A stretch of DNA of 64,000 bases from JADLGH01 sp964586675 (GTDB lineage Bacteria; Desulfobacterota_D; UBA1144; Nemesobacterales; UBA2774): contig CAZPHQ010000001.1 of NCBI GenBank assembly GCA_964586675.1, positions 186,001 through 250,000 of the forward strand, in the 5' to 3' direction. Made by a program: the position numbers and the translations under genes. A model generated the notes under the pieces. The model ran no database searches. It was not told where the DNA came from and saw nothing but the letters and a program-made list of their open reading frames with translations. Shown piece after piece: positions 43,422 to 54,693 of this stretch (position 1 is the stretch's first letter; every line of letters starts with the position of its first letter).

Positions 43422-44375
43422 GTGCCGAAGCAGACGCCAAAACCAGCGATGGAAAATAAAATAATCATCCTCTTCTATAATTCCATGTGGGGCCAGCCCC
43501 TCGAATACCCGAAGGAAGAAATACCGGAGCCCTTTCTCATCACGAGCGACCGGAGCCTTTATGACAGGGCCTCGGCGGTGGTATTTCATGTTCCGTCGAT
43601 CGGCTTCGACTTTGTCGTCGGCCGGGGCCCGATTAAAAAGAAGGGCCAGATCTGGGTCGCATGGTCTATGGAGTCCGCCGCCCACCATCCCATACTGTCG
43701 ACCGAGCTCGTCATGCGGCGGTTCGATCTCACGATGACTCACGGCCGGGATTCCGACGTCTGGTGCCCGTATATTCTCCGCACCCACGGGGAAAATCTTC
43801 GAAACGAGCCCGTCGAAAAAAGGTACGGCTGCCTCATGAATGCATTCATATCGAGCCGCTACGACACCAACGGAAGGACTGAATACCTCCGGGAGATGAT
43901 GAAGCATATCGACGTGCATTCGTACGGGAAGCTTTTCCGGAACGCGGCGCAGCCGGACGGCGCCAGGAGACAGTTCAAGCTCGATACGATGGCGCGGTAC
44001 AAGTTCACCGCCGCATTCGAGAACGCTTCCGAAGAGGATTACGTCACGGAAAAATTCTACGACCCGCTCATAGTCGGCTCCGTTCCCGTTTATCTCGGCG
44101 CTCCGAATATAGAGGAATTTTCACCGGGAGACAAATGCTTCATAAACGCTTCGGATTTCGACGGGCCGGAATCGCTGTCGCGGTTCCTCGTCGATTTATC
44201 TGGCGATGACGCGCGCTATTCGGAATACTTCGATTGGAAGAAGAAGCTGTTTCGTCCCGGCTTCGAAAAGATACTTCAGGTTCAGAACGAGCACGCCGTC
44301 GTAAGGCTGTGCAGGAAAATCGGCGAGACGATAAAGATGCGCGACGCCGGCGCGGCGCGCCCGGGCGCTGCCTGA
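43422..44375 (+). CDS. GT10-family alpha-1,3/4-fucosyltransferase
   Basis: 317 residues from GTG 43422; an ATG at 43449 starts nine residues later (MENKIIILFYNSMWG) and may be the true one, as neither has a clear ribosome-binding site. The GT10 core is unmistakable: WVAWSMESAAHHP, then FTAAFENASEEDYVTEKFYDPL and VYLGAPNIEEF. GT10 enzymes transfer fucose from GDP-fucose to N-acetylglucosamine-type acceptors in surface glycans. No signal or membrane segment, so cytoplasmic or peripheral. Coupled with gmd and fcl. Confidence 0.9.
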   Translation: MPKQTPKPAMENKIIILFYNSMWGQPLEYPKEEIPEPFLITSDRSLYDRASAVVFHVPSIGFDFVVGRGPIKKKGQIWVAWSMESAAHHPILSTELVMRRFDLTMTHGRDSDVWCPYILRTHGENLRNEPVEKRYGCLMNAFISSRYDTNGRTEYLREMMKHIDVHSYGKLFRNAAQPDGARRQFKLDTMARYKFTAAFENASEEDYVTEKFYDPLIVGSVPVYLGAPNIEEFSPGDKCFINASDFDGPESLSRFLVDLSGDDARYSEYFDWKKKLFRPGFEKILQVQNEHAVVRLCRKIGETIKMRDAGAARPGAA

Positions 44376-44392
44376 TTATAAGCCCGCGCGTG

Positions 44393-45706
44393 TTATTCGC
44401 CGGATTCCGAGCCGCCCTTCTTCTGGGCTGTCTGGTCGATCTGTATTATGACCTTGTCTATCCTTCGCCCGTCCATATCGACGACTTCGAACCGGACGTT
44501 TTCATAAGTGAAACACTCCCCGGCCTTGGGTATTCGCCCGAGGTTCTGTAGGACGAAGCCCGCCACCGTATTTACCTCGTCCTCCGATTCGATACCTGTC
44601 ATCCTCTCGATTATATCCATCGGCAGCATACCGTCGACGAGCCACGAGCCGTCTTCTCTCTGGACTATGCCAGGGTCGAACTCTTCGCCGAGCTCGGGGA
44701 ACTCCCCGGCGATCGATTCGAGCACGTCGGTTATTGTCACGAGACCTTCCGTCGCGCCGTACTCGTTCACTACGACGGCCATGTGCACCTTTTCCTTCTG
44801 GAAGGTGTTCAGCAGCCGGAGTATGGGGGTACTTTCCGGGACGAAAAGGGCCGGGGACATTAAATCCGTCAGGCTTCCCCTGTTTCCGCGGAGCGCCTCG
44901 GGAAGGAGGTCTTTCGTATGGACGCTGCCCAGCGGATGATCGACGCTCCCGTCGCATACAAGTAGCCGCGAAAAATGGTTCGATTCGATCGTCTCGAGCA
45001 TTGTCTCCCAGCCGGCATTGACGTCTATCCAGACTATGAGCGAGCGCGGGGTCATGATAACCCTGACGGGCCTGTCGGCCAGCCTGAGCACGCCCTCTAT
45101 CATCTCCTGCACCTGCGGAACGAAGATGCCCGCCTGCGTGCCCTCGGCGATAAGGGATTTTACCTCGTCCTCCGTTACCGTCGATTCCCTGCTGCCCGAG
45201 AGCCCGAGCACGCCGAGGACGCTTTCGGTCGAAATGTGAAGGAGCCAGACAGCCGGCGCGGCGACCACCGAAAGCCACCTCATCGGCCCGGCGACGAGAG
45301 ACGCCACACGCTCGGGCTGCGAGAGCGCGACCCGTTTGGGAACGAGCTCCCCCAGGATAAGCGAGAGATAGGTTATGGCTACGACTGTAACGCTGATGCC
45401 TATCGCCTTGCCGTGAGGCGCGATAAAAGAGAACGTATCGAGCCACGAGCCGAGCCTCTGGCCGAGCGTCGCGCCGCTGAAGGCGCCAGCGATTATTCCG
45501 ACGAGCGTGATGCCTATCTGCACCGTTGAAAGAAAGCGGCTCGGATCTTCGACTAGTCGCACTGCCGCTGCGGCGCCGCGGCTGCCTTCGCTCGCTAACT
45601 GCTTGAGCAGGCTCTTTCGCGACGAAACCAGGGCAAGCTCCGACATCGCGAGGACGCCGTTCATGAGAGTGAGAAGAACGACCGCCAGAATCTCTAGATA
45701 GACCAT
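44393..45706 (-). CDS. CNNM/HlyC-CorC family transporter-like protein (DUF21-CBS-CorC)
   Basis: 437 residues: DUF21 membrane domain (residues ~1-190, four helices with MNGVLAMSELALVSSRK), a CBS pair (~205-340: VRVIMTPRS, MAVVVNEYGATEGLVTITDVLE), and a C-terminal CorC_HlyC domain (EDGSWLVDGMLPMDIIERM). Such proteins are called hemolysin-like but are thought to export Mg2+/Co2+ or sense ions; hemolytic activity is not implied. Inner membrane. Converges on the fucosyltransferase gene. Confidence 0.92.
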   Translation of the reverse strand: MVYLEILAVVLLTLMNGVLAMSELALVSSRKSLLKQLASEGSRGAAAAVRLVEDPSRFLSTVQIGITLVGIIAGAFSGATLGQRLGSWLDTFSFIAPHGKAIGISVTVVAITYLSLILGELVPKRVALSQPERVASLVAGPMRWLSVVAAPAVWLLHISTESVLGVLGLSGSRESTVTEDEVKSLIAEGTQAGIFVPQVQEMIEGVLRLADRPVRVIMTPRSLIVWIDVNAGWETMLETIESNHFSRLLVCDGSVDHPLGSVHTKDLLPEALRGNRGSLTDLMSPALFVPESTPILRLLNTFQKEKVHMAVVVNEYGATEGLVTITDVLESIAGEFPELGEEFDPGIVQREDGSWLVDGMLPMDIIERMTGIESEDEVNTVAGFVLQNLGRIPKAGECFTYENVRFEVVDMDGRRIDKVIIQIDQTAQKKGGSESGE

Positions 45707-46262
45707 GGGCCGTCCTTCAGAAAATATGATGCTGTGATTGAAAGAAGAGGAAGCTTAATTACGCTTCCATCGGTTTTATTTACGGACAACCGCAGGCGCA
45801 ATCGATTTTCGCCCTGGTCGTCCTCGTTGGTTTTGTCGGTCATAATTTCAGAAGCGGTTGAATGTCAGTGCAGCCGATAACAACGTACTCGCCATCTGCA
45901 ATTTATATCGCTTCTCCATCATCCAGGATTCGAATTAAAAACCCCTGTATTAAATATCGACTTTTCTTCACATCTCCACGCCGATGCCCGCTTCCCGATA
46001 AAAAGGCCCGACCTTGGCAGAACACCGGCTTATCCGAAAATTTATCGTATCCCCGAACAAGACAGAGAATAAATATATATTACGGATGTTTAGAGCAAGC
46101 ATATAATACCACATCCGGGCCTCGTCAGGCAATCGTTTTACGCTAAGCCTCGCACGATGGCACGGCTCCGCCGTGTTGAAGCACTTCTGCGCAATTGAAT
46201 CTGAATGAAGCTTCCGTGTGTATAGAGATTGTATCAAGCGGTCTTTGGATTCAATGATATTT
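45707..46262. other. 556-nt gene-free AT-richer interval
   Basis: No convincing reading frame, repeat array or structured RNA was seen. One small hairpin, GGAAGC (45749-45754) with GCTTCC (45763-45768), followed on the minus strand by a pyrimidine run, could be a terminator facing away from the tRNA. Short open frames here lack ribosome-binding sites. Confidence 0.6.
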
Positions 46263-46338
46263 TGGCTCCGGCGGAGGGATTCGAACCCCCGACCTAGTGA
46301 TTAACAGTCACCCGCTCTGCCAGCTGAGCTACGCCGGA
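46263..46338 (-). tRNA. tRNA-Asn (anticodon GTT)
   Basis: Reading the minus strand, the 7-bp acceptor stem TCCGGCG pairs with CGCCGGA, the D arm is GCTC..GAGC, the anticodon loop CTGTTAA carries GTT (Asn), and the T arm contains GGTTCGAATC. The CCA end is encoded (TGG at 46263-46265 on the plus strand). Confidence 0.95.
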
Positions 46339-46375
46339 ACCGATTTGTAAGGGGTCTAAAACTAAAGCGAATAAA

Positions 46376-46402
46376 CTTATACAGTGGAAGACTATCCGTC
46401 AA
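46376..46402 (-). promoter_or_regulatory. Candidate promoter for tRNA-Asn
   Basis: Minus strand: TTGACG (46402-46397), 15-nt spacer, TATAAG (46381-46376), starting about 38 nt before the tRNA. Spacer is short, so moderate evidence. Confidence 0.4.
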
Positions 46403-46477
46403 GAGAGCTGTCCGAAATAGCCGTCAACATTTACCAAATAATCCGGCCGCGCTTCGCCTGGCGCCGTATTTCGCCGG

Positions 46478-46506
46478 TTGATTAGACATCATGCGAAACG
46501 TATACT
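46478..46506 (+). promoter_or_regulatory. Sigma-70-type promoter of rpoH
   Basis: TTGATT (46478-46483), exactly 17 nt, TATACT (46501-46506), with a start expected near 46513, 26 nt before the rpoH ATG. Good match in both boxes and spacing. Confidence 0.6.
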
Positions 46507-46538
46507 AATACCATAATCCGGTTTACAGCGTCCGAACC

Positions 46539-47432
46539 ATGCCCGAAGAAGAAGATAAAATCCACGTCGAGCCCCCACGGAATACGCTGCTTCCTGCGCA
46601 TACTACATCTCTTCAGAGATACCTTGCGGAGATAAGCAACTATCCTGTCCTCAGCCGCGAGGAAGAGTATGAGCTCGCCATGAAGTACAAGAACGACGGC
46701 GACGTCGAGGCCGCGAGAAAACTCGTCACGTCGAATCTCAAGTTCGTAGTCCGCGTAGCGAACGAATATAAAAATTACGGCTTCAACGCTATGGACATCA
46801 TTCAGGAAGGAAACGTCGGGCTCATGCACGCTGTAAAGGGATTCGACCCGACGAAGGGCTACCGCCTGATATCCTACGCGGTCTGGTGGATACGGGCCTA
46901 CATTCAGAACTATATTGTAAAGAGCTGGAGCCTGGTAAAAGTCGGCACCACTCAGGCGCAGAGGAAGCTCTTTTACAAGCTGAGGTCGGCCAAGAACGAG
47001 CTCGAAATGGGCGACTATCTCAGCGCCGAGGACTACCGCGAGCTCGCCGACAAGCTCGAAGTGCCGGACGAAGCCGTCATAGAGATGGACCAGCGCATGA
47101 GTAGCAAAGACCTCTCGCTCGACGCCGAGATCAAAAGCGAGCACGACGTTTCTCACCTCGATTTTCTGGCGGACGACGACGAGAACCAGGAAGATATTCT
47201 CACGAAAGCCGAGGAAGAGAAGAAGGTCAGGAGCGGGATGGACGTCGCTTTAAAGAATCTCAAGGAAAGGGAGCGCTACATCATCGAGAAACGCGTTCTC
47301 TCCGACAACCCGCTGACGCTCGAAGAGCTCGGCTCGAAGTTCAACATTTCGCGCGAGCGCGTAAGACAGATCGAAACCGCCGCTCTCAAGAAAATCAGAA
47401 GCGCCCTCGAAGACGAAGGCATCAGCAAATAA
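46539..47432 (+). CDS. rpoH: RNA polymerase sigma-32 factor
   Basis: 297 residues. Region 2 has NLKFVVRVANEYKNYGF, DIIQEGNVGLMHAVKGFDP and YAVWWIRAYIQNYIVKSW. The RpoH box QRKLFYKLR lies at 141-149, marking it as the heat-shock sigma rather than RpoD. Region 4 ends with LTLEELGSKFNISRERVRQIE. Directs transcription of chaperone and protease genes on heat or envelope stress. Own promoter upstream; convergent with alaS, with 11 nt between the stops. Confidence 0.94.
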   Translation: MPEEEDKIHVEPPRNTLLPAHTTSLQRYLAEISNYPVLSREEEYELAMKYKNDGDVEAARKLVTSNLKFVVRVANEYKNYGFNAMDIIQEGNVGLMHAVKGFDPTKGYRLISYAVWWIRAYIQNYIVKSWSLVKVGTTQAQRKLFYKLRSAKNELEMGDYLSAEDYRELADKLEVPDEAVIEMDQRMSSKDLSLDAEIKSEHDVSHLDFLADDDENQEDILTKAEEEKKVRSGMDVALKNLKERERYIIEKRVLSDNPLTLEELGSKFNISRERVRQIETAALKKIRSALEDEGISK

Positions 47433-47443
47433 AAGAACTTGTT

Positions 47444-50092
<2,649 letters not shown>

Positions 50093-50106
50093 TGTCCGGT
50101 TTCATA

Positions 50107-51168
50107 TTATGTAGCGGCCTCCGCCGCCGCGTTTTTGCCGGCAACTTTCCTGGCCGGGTATTTTGCGGCAAGCTGACCGCACGCACCGAGTATGTCTCTT
50201 CCCCGGTTCTTTCTTATTCTCACGTTTATCCCGAACGAGATCACTATCTCCTGGAAGCGGAGCACCCGCTCCATCGAGGGCGACTTGTAGGGAAGCGGAT
50301 GCGCCTCGTTGAAGGGTATGAGGTTGAGCTTGCAGTTTATACCGCCGAGAAGATTGCCTAGGTCGTAAGCGTCCTTGTCGGAATCGTTCACGCCGCTCAG
50401 CAGCACATATTCGAACATGAGCGCCTTTCTGGGCGGCACGGGGAATTTAACGCTCGCCTTCAGGAGCTCCTTTATCGGATAGCGCTTGTTGATGGGCATT
50501 ATTTCGTTTCGTATCTCGTCCGTCGGCGCGTTGAGCGATACCGCGAGATTCACGGATATCCTCTCGCCGAGCTCTTTTATTTTTGGAACTATGCCAGAAG
50601 TCGATACCGTTATACGCTTCGGCGAAAGGGCGAGCACGTTCCGGTCCATCAGGTTCTCGAGCGCCCTCACGAGGTTATCCAGATTGTCGAGCGGCTCGCC
50701 CATTCCCATGAAGACAATATTCGTTACGGAGTCGTACGTGAGCCTGTTAACTATCAGATACTGGTCTATTATCTCCGAAGGCTTTAAGTTTCGTATCTTG
50801 CCTACTGTCCCGGTAAGGCAGAAGGTGCAGCCGAGGGCGCACCCCGCCTGAGAGGACACGCAGAGCGTATTCCTCTTCTTGTCGGGTATGAGCACGCTTT
50901 CGATCTGGTTCCCGTCCGCGAGCCTGAAGAGGTATTTCCTAGTGCCGTCCTTCGAGACCTGCTCCCCCGCGAGCTCCAGGGAATCCCCGGCTGTAAAAGC
51001 CGTTTTGAGGGTTTCCCGGAGGTCTTTCGAGAGATCCGTCATCTCGTCGAAGGACGAAACGCCCCTGACGTATACCCATTTCCCGATCTGACGGGCCCGG
51101 TAGGGCTGAATTCCCTTTCCCGATACGAATTCCTCGAGCTCGGCCGGGCTTAAGTCCTTGATGTTCAT
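50107..51168 (-). CDS. rlmN: Radical-SAM 23S rRNA/tRNA methyltransferase
   Basis: 353 residues from the ATG at 51168 (MNIKDLSPAELEEF, the standard N-terminus); an in-frame ATG at 51252 is upstream but gives an untypical extension. CALGCTFCLTG binds the 4Fe-4S cluster. VFMGMGEPLDN, RITVSTSGIVPKI and GVNDSDKDA are RlmN hallmarks, and ILGACGQLA near the C-terminus has the methylated cysteine. It makes m2A2503 in 23S rRNA and m2A37 in some tRNAs. Upstream of alaS. Confidence 0.95.
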   Translation of the reverse strand: MNIKDLSPAELEEFVSGKGIQPYRARQIGKWVYVRGVSSFDEMTDLSKDLRETLKTAFTAGDSLELAGEQVSKDGTRKYLFRLADGNQIESVLIPDKKRNTLCVSSQAGCALGCTFCLTGTVGKIRNLKPSEIIDQYLIVNRLTYDSVTNIVFMGMGEPLDNLDNLVRALENLMDRNVLALSPKRITVSTSGIVPKIKELGERISVNLAVSLNAPTDEIRNEIMPINKRYPIKELLKASVKFPVPPRKALMFEYVLLSGVNDSDKDAYDLGNLLGGINCKLNLIPFNEAHPLPYKSPSMERVLRFQEIVISFGINVRIRKNRGRDILGACGQLAAKYPARKVAGKNAAAEAAT

Positions 51169-51343
51169 TTTATCGCCGGATTGATACCTGTAATTTATCA
51201 AGGTAAGGATACAGGGGGCGCCGGGGTTATACAATAGCCCGAAGCACCCCAAATTGCGGTCAATACAGGGTAATTATGCAGGATTTTTACAGTGACTCGA
51301 CACCCTGCCCGGTAATCCGCATCCGCTTCCGAGGCCGGAAATA

Positions 51344-52348
51344 TCAGCCGCCGGCCTCCGTGCGGCTCTTTTCCCCGGATACGCTTTCGAGGAGCCCGGA
51401 GAATTTCCCGAGGGCGGCCCTTATTTCCGCGATCTCCCTCTGAAGCACGATGCGCCGCCGGGGGCCCGCATTCTCGTAGGAGGCCTTTCTCAGGGCGAGA
51501 CGGCTCACGAGCGTAAGGTACTTGTCCTTGTTGAGGTATTTCGGGAACCAGTCGTTCTTCTTCATGGCCCCGTAAGACATCAATATCTTCCTGTACCCCT
51601 CAGGAAGAACCCCGAGGCCGAACTCCTCGTCGAGCTGGACGATCCTCTGCCGCCTCTCGTTTACAATCGACTTCACGTACATCACGAATATGAACACTAT
51701 ATAGAAGAACAGTATCAGGACGGCCAGTGTCCAGTGCGCCTCGCTCCTGGATGTTACGAGGAAGTTCCATGTGGAATGCAGGAACACGGCGAGGAAATAA
51801 TAGAGGGCGACCGACACGAGGGCTTCTCTTCCGCCGTCCTTCAGCTTGCTTATTCCGGCGCCGAAGGTTGCGCTCGCGGCGGCGTGCATGTTGGCCGTCA
51901 TCATGCTCCTCATGAAAAGGAGGTTGAGCCACTCGTATCCCGGGGCGTAGCTCGCGTACTGGGCGAAGTAGAGGAAGTTCTCGGTCATGCCGAATCCGAG
52001 ACCCGAAGCGGCGCCGTAGAGGAGGCCGTCCGTCATGTTGTCGAAATGGCGGAGCCTCAGGAAAAAGAGAACGATCAGCCCCTTCATCAGCTCCTCTATC
52101 GCGGGCGCGACGAGGACGGCCGTCGTATCGAAATGAGGGCTGTATATCGCTCCCCCCAGCACTTTAATACTAACTTCTGTGCCGAGTATGGAGAGTATCA
52201 CGGCCCCGAATCCGCCCCAGAAGAACGCAAAGAAGACGTACTTGAGCGGCTCCCTGTCGTAGCGGTCGATCCACCATATGAAAAGGAGTATCGCCATCAT
52301 GGGGGCTATAGCTACGACGAGTGAGACGAAGACAATTACGTGGTCCAT
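51344..52348 (-). CDS. PrsW-family intramembrane metalloprotease
   Basis: 334 residues with about seven hydrophobic helices. Family motifs: PAIEELMKGLIVLFFLR (the EE-x-x-K motif), GLGFGMTENFLYF (E-x-x-x-N/F), and MHAAASATFGAG with a metal-binding histidine. In Bacillus PrsW cleaves the anti-sigma factor RsiW; here the substrate is unknown. A ~100-residue basic C-terminal tail without helices follows the membrane core and looks cytoplasmic. Divergent from purL. Confidence 0.87.
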   Translation of the reverse strand: MDHVIVFVSLVVAIAPMMAILLFIWWIDRYDREPLKYVFFAFFWGGFGAVILSILGTEVSIKVLGGAIYSPHFDTTAVLVAPAIEELMKGLIVLFFLRLRHFDNMTDGLLYGAASGLGFGMTENFLYFAQYASYAPGYEWLNLLFMRSMMTANMHAAASATFGAGISKLKDGGREALVSVALYYFLAVFLHSTWNFLVTSRSEAHWTLAVLILFFYIVFIFVMYVKSIVNERRQRIVQLDEEFGLGVLPEGYRKILMSYGAMKKNDWFPKYLNKDKYLTLVSRLALRKASYENAGPRRRIVLQREIAEIRAALGKFSGLLESVSGEKSRTEAGG

Positions 52349-52488
52349 GAATTATCCAAGATATTATGCTCGATTAACCCCAATTACAATATACAGGACT
52401 GTATCCCCCGGGCGAAGAAATATCGCTCCTTACAAATGCCGAAAATCCGATAAACAGGTATATTAATCGCTGAGGGAACAATCCACAC

Positions 52489-54693
52489 ATGTCCAATCTT
52501 AAAATCGCCCTTGAGCACGGGCTCACGGAAGGGGAATATAACAAGATCAAGGACGCTCTCGGGAGAGAGCCTAACTTTACCGAAATCGGCATTCTGGCCG
52601 CGATGTGGTCTGAGCACTGCTCCTACAAGAGCTCGAGGATCTATCTCCGGAAGCTCCCCACGACTGGAGAGAGGGTCATACAGGGCCCGGGCGAAAACGC
52701 GGGCGTCGTCGACATAGGCGAGGGCCTCTGCGTCGTCTTCAAGATGGAGAGCCACAACCATCCCTCGTTCATCGAGCCCTACCAGGGCGCTGCCACGGGA
52801 GTGGGCGGCATACTGAGGGACATATTCACGATGGGCGCGAGGCCGATAGCCATACTCGATTCGCTGAGATTCGGCGACCCTTCCCTCCCCAAAACTAAAT
52901 ACATCACCGGGGGCGTCGTCTCCGGCATCGCCGGGTACGGGAACTGCATAGGGATTCCGACTGTCGGCGGCGAGGTTTATTTCGACCCCTGCTACAACGG
53001 CAACCCGCTCGTAAACGTATTCGCACTGGGCATAACTAAAGCTAACGAAATATTCAGGGGCTACGCCGAGGGCGTCGGAAACCCCGTCATATACGTCGGC
53101 TCCAAAACCGGGAGAGACGGCATACACGGCGCGGTAATGGCGTCCGAAACCTTCACGAAAGAGGCCGAAGAAAAGCGGCCAGCAGTCCAGGTCGGCGACC
53201 CGTTCACGGAGAAACTCCTCCTCGAAGCGTGCCTCGAGCTCTTTAAAACGGGCGTCGTCGTAGGCATACAGGACATGGGCGCCGCGGGGCTGACGTCGTC
53301 CTCGACGGAGATGGCCGAGCGAGCCGGAACGGGTATCAGGATCGACATCGAGAAAGTTCCCCGCAGGGAAGAATCCATGACCCCCTACGAGGTCATGCTT
53401 TCGGAATCCCAGGAGCGCATGCTGATAGTCCTTGAAAAAGGAAAGGAAGACATCGCCGAAAAAATATTCAGGAAGTGGGGCCTCGATTTCAGCGTAATTG
53501 GCGAGGTTACAAACAGCCACAGCATCGTCATCGCGGAGCATGGAAAGACGGTCGCCGAGATACCGCTGAGCCTCATATCCGAAGAGGCCCCGGTATACGA
53601 CAGGCCCGTCAAGGAGCCGGGAAACCTGGAAGAGTTAAGACGGCTTGACCTGGCGGAGATTCCCGTGCCTGCCGATCTCGGAAGGGTTTTGTTGACGCTC
53701 CTCTCTTCCCCGACGCTCTCGAACAAGCACTGGATATACGAGCAGTACGATTATATGGTGAGGACTAATTCCATAACCCTTCCCGGCTCGGACGCCGCCG
53801 TCGTCAGGATAAAAGGCACGCCGAAGGCCGTCGCGATGACGGTCAACTGCAATTCGAGATACTGCTACTTAGACCCGCACGCCGGCGCGGCGATAGCTGT
53901 CGCCGAGAGCGCGAGGAACCTCGCCTGTTCCGGGGCGCTGCCGCTTGCGATCACCGACTGTCTCAATTTCGGCAGCCCCGAGACGCCGGAGGTCATGTGG
54001 CAATTCAAGCGCGCCCTCGAAGGCATGGCCGAGGCCTGTATCGCCCTCGATACACCGATAGTCAGCGGCAACGTGAGCTTTTACAACCAGACAGAGGACA
54101 GGGCCATATTCCCGACGCCTACTGTCGGCATGGTCGGGCTTATTGACGACGCCGAGCGCCATTTGACGCAGTGGTTCAAGAACGATGGCGACGCAGTAGT
54201 GCTTCTCGGCGAGACGAAAGAAGAGCTCGGAGGGAGCGAATACCTCTCGCAAATACACGGAAAAACGGCCGGTTTGCCGCCGTCTGTCGACCTCCAGCGC
54301 GAGAAAAACCTTATAAACGCCTTACTAAAAGCCTCCGGGGAAGGTATACTTAACTCTGCACACGATCTTTCCGAGGGGGGTTTCGCAGTATCGCTGGCGG
54401 AGTGCTGTTTCAATCCGAACGGCCCATTTGGCGTCAGGGTAGACATTCCTGCTGAAATCAGACCGGATGCCCTCTTGTTTTCAGAAACCCAGGCAAGAGC
54501 AATCATTTCACTAGACGAGAAGAACATTAAAAGGCTGGAAGAAATTTCTCAGGAGTTCGGGGTGCCTTTGAAGATAATAGGCAGAGTGGAAGGTACTCGA
54601 ATATTCGTCCGGGAATTGCTGGATATTCCCGTTTCCGAGGCCTTGAGAGCGTGGACCACGGGTTTCGAGAACAACCTTAAAAGCTATGGCTAA
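52489..54693 (+). CDS. purL: Phosphoribosylformylglycinamidine synthase subunit II
   Basis: 734 residues, the small PurL that needs separate PurQ and PurS partners, not the 1,300-residue fused form. FTEIGILAAMWSEHCSYKSSR, KMESHNHPSFIEPYQGAATG and DMGAAGLTSSSTEMA are diagnostic for the ATP-dependent FGAM synthase core. Catalyses the fourth step of purine synthesis. Its last 8 nt overlap the purF start, so the two are translationally coupled. purQ and purS are not in the window. Confidence 0.97.
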   Translation: MSNLKIALEHGLTEGEYNKIKDALGREPNFTEIGILAAMWSEHCSYKSSRIYLRKLPTTGERVIQGPGENAGVVDIGEGLCVVFKMESHNHPSFIEPYQGAATGVGGILRDIFTMGARPIAILDSLRFGDPSLPKTKYITGGVVSGIAGYGNCIGIPTVGGEVYFDPCYNGNPLVNVFALGITKANEIFRGYAEGVGNPVIYVGSKTGRDGIHGAVMASETFTKEAEEKRPAVQVGDPFTEKLLLEACLELFKTGVVVGIQDMGAAGLTSSSTEMAERAGTGIRIDIEKVPRREESMTPYEVMLSESQERMLIVLEKGKEDIAEKIFRKWGLDFSVIGEVTNSHSIVIAEHGKTVAEIPLSLISEEAPVYDRPVKEPGNLEELRRLDLAEIPVPADLGRVLLTLLSSPTLSNKHWIYEQYDYMVRTNSITLPGSDAAVVRIKGTPKAVAMTVNCNSRYCYLDPHAGAAIAVAESARNLACSGALPLAITDCLNFGSPETPEVMWQFKRALEGMAEACIALDTPIVSGNVSFYNQTEDRAIFPTPTVGMVGLIDDAERHLTQWFKNDGDAVVLLGETKEELGGSEYLSQIHGKTAGLPPSVDLQREKNLINALLKASGEGILNSAHDLSEGGFAVSLAECCFNPNGPFGVRVDIPAEIRPDALLFSETQARAIISLDEKNIKRLEEISQEFGVPLKIIGRVEGTRIFVRELLDIPVSEALRAWTTGFENNLKSYG

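Noticed and set aside
42522..43919. A 465-codon antisense frame across fcl and the fucosyltransferase gene
   Set aside because: Runs through two clearly functional genes on the other strand; the composition is typical of antisense frames in GC-rich DNA.
44502..45446. A 314-codon frame in another register inside the CNNM/CorC gene
   Set aside because: Same-strand shadow, Arg-rich and without domain motifs, while the real frame has DUF21, CBS and CorC blocks.
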